Shown here: positions 1-6,812 of the stretch, in pieces
Layout of the letters: each line of letters starts with the position of its first letter
How positions within the stretch are numbered: the first letter of the stretch is position 1
Source: Actinomycetota bacterium
GTDB lineage: Bacteria; Actinomycetota; Thermoleophilia; Miltoncostaeales; Miltoncostaeaceae
Direction of reading: 5' to 3'
Length of the DNA: 21,312 nucleotides
NCBI GenBank assembly: GCA_005788075.1
Contig: SXZC01000056.1
Span: forward strand, 1-21,312
Translations under genes and position numbers: made by a program
The notes under the pieces: model-generated
The model's input: only the letters and a program-made list of their open reading frames with translations
Told to the model about the DNA's origin: nothing
Databases searched by the model: none

Positions 1-1
1 C

Positions 2-74
2 GCCCCCGTAGCTCAGGGGATAGAGCACAGGATTCCTAATCCTGGTGTCGCAAGTTCGAATCTTGCCGGGGGCA
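2..74 (+). tRNA. tRNA-Arg (anticodon CCT)
   Basis: A complete cloverleaf can be folded by hand. The acceptor stem pairs 2-8 with 67-73, and position 74 is the A discriminator. The D-stem GCTC (11-14) pairs with GAGC (23-26). The anticodon stem is CAGGA (28-32) with TCCTG (40-44), and the T-stem is GCAAG (50-54) with CTTGC (62-66) around the loop TTCGAAT. The seven-base anticodon loop TTCCTAA places CCT at the anticodon, which reads the Arg codon AGG. The 3' CCA is not encoded. The gene starts at the very edge of the window, so its promoter is not visible. Confidence 0.96.
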
Positions 75-80
75 TTGGGG

Positions 81-123
81 CGCTCCAAGAGGAGCGTGCA
101 GCACGGAGTAGCGAGAGTGCACG
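81..123 (+). terminator. Two overlapping hairpins after the tRNA
   Basis: A perfect 6-bp stem CGCTCC (81-86) / GGAGCG (91-96) with loop AAGA follows the tRNA. A second 6-bp stem CGTGCA (95-100) / TGCACG (118-123) shares bases 95-96 with it, so the two cannot both form completely. There is no U-tract. This could be a processing or termination structure for the tRNA transcript, or part of the leader of the next gene, whose ATG is at 140. Confidence 0.3.
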
Positions 124-139
124 ATCGTTTGGAGACAGC

Positions 140-487
140 ATGGCGACGCTGGGAATTGATGGAGACAACGCCGTCCTGAAGTTGGGTCGGATGGAGGCCG
201 TGGAGGCAGTGCACATGCACGCGATCTCTGCTCCGTTGACCGCCATTCAGTCCGTTGAGGGAGTCGACAACCCGTGGCCCTCCCTGCGTGGGGCGAAGGA
301 AGTGGGCACGGAGATTCCCGGCAAGAACATGATCGGCACCAGGGTGGGCGAGGGATTCAAGGACTTCTGTGCCGTGCACAACGATGGTCCCGCCATCATC
401 GTGACCCTTGATCCCGCGGTGAGCGAGTACAGCCGGTGGGTGTTCTCAGGCGATATCAACGATGTGCCTGCCGGTGTGAAGCGGTAG
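140..487 (+). CDS. Conserved hypothetical protein, PH-like (115 aa)
   Basis: The ATG at 140 has a GGAGA Shine-Dalgarno at 131-135. The product is a small soluble protein without signal peptide or membrane segment, rich in alternating hydrophobic and polar residues that suggest beta-strands. It resembles small actinobacterial proteins of unknown function that I remember only by their overall pattern: an acidic start (IDGDNAVLKL), then VEAVHMHAISAPLTAI, VDNPWPSLRGA, a Gly-rich GTR.GEGFKDF segment, and PAIIVTLDP near the end. A PH-like fold is my inference from this pattern, not from a matched domain. The tRNA upstream and the secreted propeller downstream on the same strand give no functional clue. 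Confidence 0.75.
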   Translation: MATLGIDGDNAVLKLGRMEAVEAVHMHAISAPLTAIQSVEGVDNPWPSLRGAKEVGTEIPGKNMIGTRVGEGFKDFCAVHNDGPAIIVTLDPAVSEYSRWVFSGDINDVPAGVKR

Positions 488-590
488 GTCCGCGAGCCGC
501 AGGCGCGGCCCGGACGGGGTGGAAACCCCGCGAGTAACCGCGCGCGATGGCCGGGGCGTACTGTCCGGGGGGATTCCGCCTACTTCCCCC
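488..590 (+). promoter_or_regulatory. GC-rich structured leader with competing stems
   Basis: The 119 bp before the propeller gene hold several stems. GTCCG (488-492) pairs with CGGAC (511-515), enclosing GCCGC (496-500) / GCGGC (505-509). CGGGGT (515-520) pairs with ACCCCG (525-530) over a GGAA (GNRA-type) loop. CCCGGAC (509-515) can alternatively pair with GTCCGGG (563-569), and a G-run at 567-571 can pair with CCCCC (586-590) just before the ribosome binding site. The first and third arrangements exclude each other. I could not match it to a riboswitch class I know, so it may be a terminator for the preceding gene, an attenuator, or chance structure in GC-rich DNA. Confidence 0.3.
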
Positions 591-606
591 AGATCGAGGT
601 AGCCCC

Positions 607-1692
607 ATGAACCGCAAGACCCTCATCGCGCTCGCCGCCGGCTCGGCTGCGCTCGCCGCTCCTGCTGCGGCCAGCGCGGCGATGGCCTACGTCACCACGC
701 CGCGCAACATCAACACGCCGCGGCAGGTCGTGGTGGCCAATGACGACGGCACAAGCCCGCGCACCATCGCGCGGGCCATGGAAGCCGCCATATCGCCCGA
801 CGGCACCATGGTCGCCTACATGGCCAACAGCGACTCGTCAGCTACCGGGTTCGAGACGTCGCTCGTGGAGCTGGCCTCCGGTGCGACCGCCTCGCTCGGC
901 TCGGCATGCGTGAGCACCCCTGTCTGGTCGCCGAACTCACGGACCATCGCCTGCCAGACGCAGTCGGCGAACGCCAGGGGCTTCGTCACGGGCAATGGGC
1001 TCGGGCTCTATTCCATCCCCACCAGCCTGTCCGGGGTGAGCAGCCTGGCCATCACCAACTTCATCGCGGCCAGGGGCAACGGGGTGGATTACTCAATGGC
1101 CTTCTCGCCCGACTCCGCGAGCATCGCGTACGCCTGGAAGACGAACTCCTCCCGTGGGCTGCCCAACCTCTACGTTGCTCCGCTGTCGAACGCCTCGGCG
1201 CGCGTGCAGGTGCTCGCCCGCGCGGGCGGGCCCGTGTGGGGCACACCGGGCATCGCCGCGGCGCAGCAGACAAACGTGCGCGTGCGCATGGGCAGGTCGA
1301 TGGTGCGCACGGTGCACAGCCAGGTGTGGGTGGTGCAGCCCGACGGTACCGGCGCGCGGCGCATCACCAGCTACCGGGCGCGTAGCCTCACCACGGGTCC
1401 CTTCGCCACGGCGTGGTCGCCCGCGGGCACCCTGCTCGCCGGCGGCATCGGCGGCCAGGATCAGGCGGACCTCGGCGTGATCAGCGTGGCCAGCGGCGCG
1501 GTGCGCGTGTTCCGTCGGGGAACTCTCAACACCCCGGTCGCATTCTCGGCTGACGGCCAGCGCATCCTCTATTCCACGGGCGTCGATGGCGGGCCGCAGA
1601 CCATCGCCACCATCGGCGTGGGGGGCGGAACGCCGCGGGTGCTCGTGAGGAATGCCGCCGACCCCTCGGTGACCACCGGCTGGAATGGTTAG
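607..1692 (+). CDS. Secreted TolB-like beta-propeller protein (361 aa)
   Basis: The start chosen is the ATG at 607, which has GAGGT at 595-599 and begins a clear Sec signal peptide (Met-Asn-Arg-Lys, a hydrophobic Ala/Leu core, and an Ala-Ser-Ala-Ala cleavage region near residues 21-26). An in-frame ATG at 547 would put 20 residues before the signal peptide and is unlikely. The mature part carries five PD40/WD40-like motifs of the type F/W-S-P-D-G-x-x-I-A-Y, near residues 62-73, 107-118, 166-177, 270-281 and 312-323, as in TolB and related periplasmic propellers. No Pal, Tol or OmpA genes are nearby, so a Tol-Pal role is not implied. An extracellular binding or scaffold function is the safest inference. 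It converges on the exporter gene with only 3 bp between the stop codons. Confidence 0.85.
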   Translation: MNRKTLIALAAGSAALAAPAAASAAMAYVTTPRNINTPRQVVVANDDGTSPRTIARAMEAAISPDGTMVAYMANSDSSATGFETSLVELASGATASLGSACVSTPVWSPNSRTIACQTQSANARGFVTGNGLGLYSIPTSLSGVSSLAITNFIAARGNGVDYSMAFSPDSASIAYAWKTNSSRGLPNLYVAPLSNASARVQVLARAGGPVWGTPGIAAAQQTNVRVRMGRSMVRTVHSQVWVVQPDGTGARRITSYRARSLTTGPFATAWSPAGTLLAGGIGGQDQADLGVISVASGAVRVFRRGTLNTPVAFSADGQRILYSTGVDGGPQTIATIGVGGGTPRVLVRNAADPSVTTGWNG

Positions 1693-1695
1693 GCG

Positions 1696-3333
1696 CTAGC
1701 CACCTGCGGTCGACGGGGTCGCGCGCGCCGCCCCGTCGACCGCCGTGTCGGCGGCGTCGTACTCGCTGATCAGGGCCTTCTCGCCCTTGAGCCCCGGGTA
1801 GACGAGGGCCACCACGATTGCCCCGACGATCACGGCGATGCCCCCGGCTGCATAGGCCCAGTTGGCGCCATCCACGAAGCTCTCGCGGGCGGCGTTGATG
1901 ATCTGCTCGGAGTACTCGGGGTAGCGCTCGGCCAGGGTAGCGGCGCTGGAGTACGACTGCGTGAGCGCGCTCTGCGTGGCCTCCGACACCTGATCTGCCG
2001 CGGGTGAGGCATCGATCTGGCTCGTGAACGCCGTGGCGTATCCGATGGTGAGCAGCGTGCCGAGCAGCGCTTGCATGATCGACCCGCCGAGGTCGCGTTG
2101 AAGGTCGGCCGTGCCCGATGCCATGCCGACGCGCGTGACGGGCACCGAGCCCGTGAGCGATCGCGCGGCGGGCGTCAGCGCCAGGCCGGCGCCGATGCCC
2201 ACCAGCAGATATCCCAGGCCCACCCATGCATATGAGGTGCCTTCGCCCCACGTGACCAGCATCACGATGAAGGCCGGGAGGATGAACGCGTAGCCCAGCA
2301 GCATGGTGTCGCGCGACCCGATGCGCACCACGAGCCGTGCGGAGAGCGGGGCCACCAGCACCATGCCGACCGCTGCGGGAAGAATGGCCGTGCCGGCGTC
2401 GAGGGTGGAGTACCCCAGAACGTTCTGAAGGAATTGCTGGCCCACGAACATCGAGCCCACGAGCGACCCGAAGATGATCATCCCCGCCACCGCGGGCACC
2501 CAGAACAGGCGGCGGCGGGCGTAGTGCAGGTCGTAGATGGGGTTCTTCGCGCGCAGCTCATGCCAGGCGAACACGATGATGACCACGGCCGCGATGGCGA
2601 TGAGGATCAGCGCCGCGGTGAGCTTGCCCGGCGCCGAGATGATGCCGATGCCCAGCACGAGCGCGGCGATCATCACCACCGAGAGGATGCCGCCGAAGTG
2701 GTCCACGGCCTTGGTGGATTCATTCACGTGCGCCGGCACGGCGAGCAGCACGAGCACGAAGCCGATCACCGCGAGCGGCACCGCGATGAGGAACACCGAG
2801 CCCCACCAGAAGTCCTCGAGCAGGAGGCCCGCGAGCACGGGGCCCACCACGGCGCCGCCAGCGCTCACGGCCGACCACAGCGCGATGGCGCGCACCCGCT
2901 TGGGGCCCTCGCCCCACAGCGCGGTGATGAGCGCCAGCGTGGTGGGGTAGGCCATGCCTGCGGCGATGCCCGTGAAGATGCGCCCGGCCACCAGCACCTC
3001 GGTGGTGGGCGCCCATGCGCTCACGGCGCTCGCCGGGATCGTCAGGCCGAGCCCGGTGAGCAGCAGCATCTTGCGCCCGTAGCGATCGCCCACGGCGCCG
3101 AGGTAGAGCACCGACATCGCCAGGCCCAGCGTGCACCCCACCGCCACCAGCGTGAGCTGTGTCTGCGTCGACCCCAGGGCCCGGCCGATGTCCGGCAGGG
3201 CGACGTTCGCCACGGCAAGGTTGATGTTGCACACCAGCGCGCTGACGATCAGCGCGGCCAGCACCAGGCCGGCCCGGCGGGGTACCACCTCGCCGGAGTC
3301 CGCGGCGCCGCCCGCCGTGGTGGCGGTGCTCAC
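1696..3333 (-). CDS. MFS exporter, DHA2 (EmrB/QacA, 14-TM) family
   Basis: This is a proton-driven drug/metabolite exporter of the major facilitator superfamily. From a GTG start at 3333 it has 545 residues and about 14 hydrophobic segments. Visible signatures are ANVALPDIG in TM1, the loop 2-3 motif A around GAVGDRYGRK (residues 79-88), and motif C around GGAVVGPVLAG (159-169) in TM5, the antiporter signature. A long extracytoplasmic loop, rich in Ala/Ser/Glu, lies between the last two helices. The frame stays open to a GTG at 3405, but that start would lie in a strong hairpin (3405-3434) that ends the upstream cellulase gene. The GTG at 3333 (VSTATT) is therefore preferred, although its ribosome binding site is weak. 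Substrate unknown. No TetR- or MarR-type regulator adjoins it. Confidence 0.9.
   Translation of the reverse strand: MSTATTAGGAADSGEVVPRRAGLVLAALIVSALVCNINLAVANVALPDIGRALGSTQTQLTLVAVGCTLGLAMSVLYLGAVGDRYGRKMLLLTGLGLTIPASAVSAWAPTTEVLVAGRIFTGIAAGMAYPTTLALITALWGEGPKRVRAIALWSAVSAGGAVVGPVLAGLLLEDFWWGSVFLIAVPLAVIGFVLVLLAVPAHVNESTKAVDHFGGILSVVMIAALVLGIGIISAPGKLTAALILIAIAAVVIIVFAWHELRAKNPIYDLHYARRRLFWVPAVAGMIIFGSLVGSMFVGQQFLQNVLGYSTLDAGTAILPAAVGMVLVAPLSARLVVRIGSRDTMLLGYAFILPAFIVMLVTWGEGTSYAWVGLGYLLVGIGAGLALTPAARSLTGSVPVTRVGMASGTADLQRDLGGSIMQALLGTLLTIGYATAFTSQIDASPAADQVSEATQSALTQSYSSAATLAERYPEYSEQIINAARESFVDGANWAYAAGGIAVIVGAIVVALVYPGLKGEKALISEYDAADTAVDGAARATPSTAGG
1708..1741. terminator. Possible bidirectional terminator hairpin
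   Basis: A perfect 11-bp inverted repeat, GGTCGACGGGG (1708-1718) and CCCCGTCGACC (1731-1741), encloses a 12-nt GC loop. It lies 15 bp past the stop of the propeller gene and inside the last codons of the convergent exporter gene. It would act as a terminator for the propeller transcript. U-tracts are absent, as is common in high-GC genomes. Confidence 0.45.
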
Positions 3334-3404
3334 AGGCAGGGTGTTCCGGGGAGCGGCATCGGCCCGGAGACTAGGCACCGCCGCCACGCGAGGCCGCGAC
3401 GGCA

Positions 3405-3434
3405 CCGGGGCCCCGCGCGTTCGCGGGACCCCGG
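3405..3434 (-). terminator. Terminator hairpin after the GH5 gene
   Basis: CCGGGGcCCCGCG (3405-3417) pairs with CGCGGGaCCCCGG (3422-3434) over a 4-nt loop, giving 12 base pairs and one mismatch. It sits 7 bp beyond the cellulase stop at 3442 and about 70 bp before the exporter start, on the same strand. It separates the two genes into different transcripts or attenuates read-through. Confidence 0.6.
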
Positions 3435-3441
3435 ATCGCGC

Positions 3442-5457
3442 CTATGCCGGGGTGGCGGCCAGGCCGGCGGGCTCCGTGGTGCCGGATGCGCAGAACCCGA
3501 ACGCGCTCACCGACTGCCCGGGGCCGATGCGCGATGCCCATGCCGCCGGGGTCACGCTCACCTGCTCGCCGGCGCGGCTCACCGTCCCATTCCATGAGTC
3601 GCGGATTGACGAGCTCGTCGGCAGCGTGAAGGCCAGTCGCCAGGCCGCCACCTCGGTGGTGCCGCTGTTGCGCACCGTCACGCTGCGGCAGAGGCCGGTG
3701 TCCCAGGTGGAGTCACGGTTCACCGTCACCACCAGGCCCGTTCCCGGGGCTGGCGCGGGTGATGGCGCAGGCGCAGGCGTGGGCGCAGGCACCGGGGCCG
3801 GTGCCGGCGTGGGAGCCGGTGCCGGCGCGCCCGTCCCCGGGCTCGTGGTGCCACCCGGGGTGGTCACCGTGATCGCCGTGGGCACGCCGGCACCCTGGAT
3901 GCAGAGCCCGGTGTCGGAGTAGCTGCCGCCGCCCGGCACGCGCGCCCACGAGGGCAGGGCGATGGAGCGGCTGGTGCCGGTGCCCGAGATCGACCCGTTC
4001 CAGGTGCTGGTCACGGCCGTGCCCGCGGGGATCGTGAAGCCGATGGCCGTGGGCGCGAGGGCCCCGGTGCCCGGGTTGGCGATGACGAACTTGCCGCAGG
4101 AACCGCCGCTCCACTGCGAGTCGACGGCGAAGCGGATGGTGGGGGCGCCACCGGGCGCAGGGTTTGGAGCGGGCGCCGGTGACGGGGCCGGAGCGGGCGT
4201 GGGTGATGGGGTGGGCGCAGGCGTGGGAGCCGGGCTCGGAGTCGGCGCGGGAGCGGTTGCCGGCTGCGGGGTGGGGGAGGTGCCCGGCGCGTAGTTGATG
4301 GGCTGGCGGTTGATCAGCGACGTCAGCAGGGACATCTTCGCGGCGTTCACCGTCTGCCAGTCGTCCTGCAGCACGCCGCCGGTGTCGCCCGAGTTGGGGT
4401 TCCAGGCCCAGAAGGTCCAGCTGATGCCCTTGCGCGACATGTAGTCGGCGAACTGGCGGATCCACCGGCCCTCCACGGTGTCGGTGCCCACGTTCTTCGC
4501 CCCGAACTCGCCCACGAGGATGGGCGCCGTGCCCGATTCGTGGATGTACCCGAAGCCCTTCTGCCAGCGGTCGGCGAGGATCGCCGCCATGTCGGGGCTG
4601 CTGAACCACGGCTGGGCGAACACGCCGGGGCCGTACTCGTGCGGCGAGTACACAAGGCGGTTCGGCACCGCGAGGCGCACGGGGTTGGCGCGCACGCCCT
4701 CGAGGTTGCCGCCCCACCAGTGCCGGTCGAGCTGCTGGCCGCCGGCCACGGGACCCTCGATGCCCTCCACCACGATCAGCCAGGTGGGCGCCTTGGCCAG
4801 CACGGCGTTGCCCGCGCGCTCGGCGGCGCGGCGCCAGTCGTTGGCCTGCCCGGTGCCCCAGGTGGCCTCGCCATGGGGCTCGTTCTTGAGGTCAGCGCCG
4901 AGCACCGCGCGGTTGCCGGCGTACCGGCTGGCGAGCATCTCCCAGGTGGCCACCCAGTCGTCCTCGGTGAACCCGCCGGTGCCGTACCAGAGCGGCGACA
5001 TGAAGCTGTCATCGGCGCCCGAGTGATTGTCGAGGATGATCCCGAGCCCCTGCCTGCCCGCCTCGTCGATGATGGCGTCCATCACCTGGAGGGGGGTCTT
5101 GCCCTGCAGCGCGGCGTTGCGGCCACCGCCGTAGTCGATGCCCGACGTGGTGGTGGACCTCAGCGCCTGCAGCGAGAAGGGCAGGCGGATCACGTTGAAG
5201 CCCTGCGCCTTGATCTGCGCGAGCATGTCGCGGTAGTCGCGGGTCCAGAGGCCATGCGGGGCGTGGTTGGCCGTCTCGAGGCCGAACCAGTTCACGCCCT
5301 GCAGCACCACCTCGTTGCCGGAGGCATTGACGATGCGCGAGCCGCTGGTCTGCAGCGGCCCGGTGACGGCGCTCGCGGCCGACGCCGCGGCGAGGGCGCC
5401 GGCGCATGCGAGGCCCGCGGCGATGAGGCGTGCGGTGCGCGAGGTGGTGCGGGACAT
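3442..5457 (-). CDS. Secreted GH5 cellulase (endoglucanase) with two CBM2-like modules
   Basis: Glycoside hydrolase family 5 beta-1,4-glucanase, 671 aa, exported to cut cellulose or related beta-glucans. The ATG at 5457 (MSRTTSRTAR) has a GGAG Shine-Dalgarno and starts a signal peptide ending near the AASA at residues 27-30. The catalytic domain spans about 33-388: LDNH (142-145), acid/base Glu193 in KNEP (191-194), the HEY segment (273-275), nucleophile Glu317 in VGEFG (315-319), and W350. Pro/Ala/Thr/Ser linkers at 391-437 and 541-573 separate two carbohydrate-binding modules (about 438-533 and 574-660). The second has clear CBM2 features: SWNGTV, SVTPAAW and GQSVSAFGF. Each module has a Cys pair at its ends (C454/C519, C590/C656) suited to a disulfide. 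Other GH5 beta-glycanase activities cannot be excluded. A 12-bp inverted repeat covers part of the ribosome binding site. Confidence 0.95.
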   Translation of the reverse strand: MSRTTSRTARLIAAGLACAGALAAASAASAVTGPLQTSGSRIVNASGNEVVLQGVNWFGLETANHAPHGLWTRDYRDMLAQIKAQGFNVIRLPFSLQALRSTTTSGIDYGGGRNAALQGKTPLQVMDAIIDEAGRQGLGIILDNHSGADDSFMSPLWYGTGGFTEDDWVATWEMLASRYAGNRAVLGADLKNEPHGEATWGTGQANDWRRAAERAGNAVLAKAPTWLIVVEGIEGPVAGGQQLDRHWWGGNLEGVRANPVRLAVPNRLVYSPHEYGPGVFAQPWFSSPDMAAILADRWQKGFGYIHESGTAPILVGEFGAKNVGTDTVEGRWIRQFADYMSRKGISWTFWAWNPNSGDTGGVLQDDWQTVNAAKMSLLTSLINRQPINYAPGTSPTPQPATAPAPTPSPAPTPAPTPSPTPAPAPSPAPAPNPAPGGAPTIRFAVDSQWSGGSCGKFVIANPGTGALAPTAIGFTIPAGTAVTSTWNGSISGTGTSRSIALPSWARVPGGGSYSDTGLCIQGAGVPTAITVTTPGGTTSPGTGAPAPAPTPAPAPVPAPTPAPAPSPAPAPGTGLVVTVNRDSTWDTGLCRSVTVRNSGTTEVAAWRLAFTLPTSSSIRDSWNGTVSRAGEQVSVTPAAWASRIGPGQSVSAFGFCASGTTEPAGLAATPA
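3739..3837 (-). repeat. Pro/Ala-rich linker 2 of the GH5 enzyme
   Basis: This is low-complexity coding DNA that repeats short units such as GGCGCAGGCG and GGTGCCGG. It encodes alternating Ala-Pro and Thr-Pro dipeptides joining the two CBM modules. Replication slippage could vary its length. Confidence 0.7.
4147..4287 (-). repeat. Pro/Ala/Thr/Ser linker 1 of the GH5 enzyme
   Basis: This low-complexity coding stretch of about 47 residues (391-437) is built from PAPTPSP-like units. It tethers the catalytic domain to the first carbohydrate-binding module. Such linkers are often glycosylated in secreted actinobacterial enzymes; that is family knowledge, not something visible here. Confidence 0.7.
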
Positions 5458-5464
5458 CCTGGAC

Positions 5465-5503
5465 TCCGATCGTGTGGCGTGCGGTGCGACACACACGATC
5501 GGA
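5465..5503 (-). promoter_or_regulatory. 12-bp inverted repeat over the GH5 ribosome binding site
   Basis: TCCGATCGTGTG (5465-5476) and CACACGATCGGA (5492-5503) form a perfect inverted repeat with a 15-nt spacer, starting 8 bp before the cellulase ATG. On the minus strand three bases of the GGAG Shine-Dalgarno (complement of 5464-5467) fall in the arm. It could be a repressor operator or an mRNA hairpin that hides the ribosome binding site. It does not match the CebR cellulose-regulator box as I know it. Confidence 0.5.
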
Positions 5504-5714
5504 TTCGCGCATGTGGGAATTGTGAGCCCATGTTCAAGCGTTGCGGAACATGTGCGATCAGAGCAGTGATGGTCGCGACGGAACCTGCGCGCTTGCGCAT
5601 CACGGACGCGCGATGGCCGGGGGAGGGGCGCCCGGGCCGGGTCCTACACTCGTGCACCGGCACGCACATCGCGCTGCTTCGCACCCCACGGTGCCCGCAC
5701 CGCACGCCCACCGC
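5504..5714. other. Divergent intergenic region, GH5 / membrane protein
   Basis: I see no gene in the gap between the divergent starts of the cellulase (5457) and the membrane protein (5729 or 5774). A TACACT at 5645-5650 is a plausible -10 element for the rightward gene, without a good -35. On the minus strand, the complement of about 5534-5539 reads TTGAAC, a possible -35 for the cellulase, but with no convincing -10. These assignments are weak. Confidence 0.25.
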
Positions 5715-5731
5715 AGGAGGTCCTCTCCATC
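5715..5731 (+). promoter_or_regulatory. Consensus Shine-Dalgarno before an ATC codon
   Basis: AGGAGG (5715-5720) is the strongest ribosome binding site in the window. Eight bases further on, where a start codon is expected, stands ATC (5729-5731), in frame with the membrane-protein ORF and with no stop before the ATG at 5774. That ATG has no Shine-Dalgarno. Initiation at ATC, or a base error or mutation changing ATG to ATC, would explain this. Confidence 0.5.
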
Positions 5732-5773
5732 AGCGTCGCCCAGGCCCCGGCGGAGCAGCTCCGACGCCGCTTC

Positions 5774-6784
5774 ATGCTCTCGCGGATCGATGGCGTGCCG
5801 CTCGCCGAGACCTTCCTGGTGTCGGCGGTGGTGACGGTGATCATCATCCGGGCCTACCTGTCGGCCACGGGCTACCCGCAGATCGGCGGCGGCGGCCTGC
5901 ACATCGCACACGTGCTCTGGGGCGGCCTGCTCATGCTGGTCGGCATCTTCATCATGCTGCTGCGCCTCGGCCGCCCCGCCCTGCGTCTTGGAGCGTTTCT
6001 CGCCGGCGTCGGGTTCGGCTTCTTCATCGACGAGATCGGCAAGTTCGTCACGTCGGATGTCAACTACTTCTTCGAGCCGGCCGTGGCGATGATCTACGTG
6101 ATCTTCGTGGCCATCGCGCTGGTGCTCGCCGTCGTGCGCCGCCGGATGACCGTCGACGCGCGCACCGCCCTGGCCAATGCGATGTCCCTCTACGACCTCG
6201 CGGTGAGCGATGCCGCTGCCGGCGATGCGCGTCGCGAGTGCCTGGCCCTCCTGCGCATCGCCGACCAGGACGACCCGCTCGTGCCGGTGCTCACCGCGGC
6301 GGTGCAGCGCGCCGACGCCACGCTCACCGCGCCGCCCACGCGCTGGCAGCGCATGCGCCTGCGCACGTACCGGGCCTACGTGCGGCTGGCGGCGAAGAGG
6401 TGGTTCGCCCCCGTGCTCATCGCGGTCTTCGCGCTCACCGCGCTGAGCTCCCTCGCCTTCTCCGGCATCGCGCTCGCCGAGCCGGGCAACATCACCGTGC
6501 CCGAGTGGATCCAGACCATCGCCGCCGCGGTGGCCGCCGTGCTGGTGATCGTGGGGCTCGTGGCGTTGCGGCACTCCCGGCTGGCGGCCTACCGGTGGTT
6601 CGAGCGCGCCCTGCTGGTGGACATCCTCATCGTCGAGGTCTTCGCGTTCTACACGCAGCCCACGTCGGCCCTCGTGGGCGTGTTCGTGAGCATCATCCTC
6701 CTGCTGGCGCTGCGCCTGGCGATACGCGCCGAGAGCGGGCACCGGGCGCCATCGCCCCCCGAGAGCTTCTCCACCGGGCTCTGA
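5774..6784 (+). CDS. Polytopic membrane protein of unknown function (336 aa)
   Basis: The listed start is the first standard start codon, ATG 5774. A better start by ribosome binding site is the ATC at 5729, which would add 15 residues (ISVAQAPAEQLRRRF). The protein has about eight hydrophobic segments: roughly residues 11-33, 43-64, 68-86, 98-119, 214-237, 249-269, 278-297 and 300-320. A hydrophilic, Ala/Arg-rich domain of about 90 residues lies between the fourth and fifth. The third helix ends in GFGFFIDEIGKFVTSDVNYFF, whose acidic and basic residues at the membrane boundary look functional. I remember similar uncharacterised actinobacterial membrane proteins with an FIDE-GKF segment but no assigned role. 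It is a single-gene unit between the cellulase and the fucosidase, convergent with the latter across 28 bp. Confidence 0.85.
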   Translation: MLSRIDGVPLAETFLVSAVVTVIIIRAYLSATGYPQIGGGGLHIAHVLWGGLLMLVGIFIMLLRLGRPALRLGAFLAGVGFGFFIDEIGKFVTSDVNYFFEPAVAMIYVIFVAIALVLAVVRRRMTVDARTALANAMSLYDLAVSDAAAGDARRECLALLRIADQDDPLVPVLTAAVQRADATLTAPPTRWQRMRLRTYRAYVRLAAKRWFAPVLIAVFALTALSSLAFSGIALAEPGNITVPEWIQTIAAAVAAVLVIVGLVALRHSRLAAYRWFERALLVDILIVEVFAFYTQPTSALVGVFVSIILLLALRLAIRAESGHRAPSPPESFSTGL

Positions 6785-6812
6785 GGCATTCCGCCGGTGG
6801 CATCGCCCCGGG

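Noticed and set aside
1..140. tRNA gene as an integration (att) site for a mobile element
   Set aside because: No integrase, no direct repeat of the tRNA 3' end and no composition shift is visible downstream.
3334..3405. Longer exporter N-terminus starting at GTG 3405
   Set aside because: The extra residues are unconserved in character, and the start would lie inside the terminator hairpin of the upstream gene.
5514..5530. GGAATTGTGAGC, identical to the left half of the E. coli lac operator
   Set aside because: Only one half-site is present and the flanking symmetry is just 4 bp (TGGG/CCCA). No LacI-family gene is in the window, so chance is the simpler explanation.
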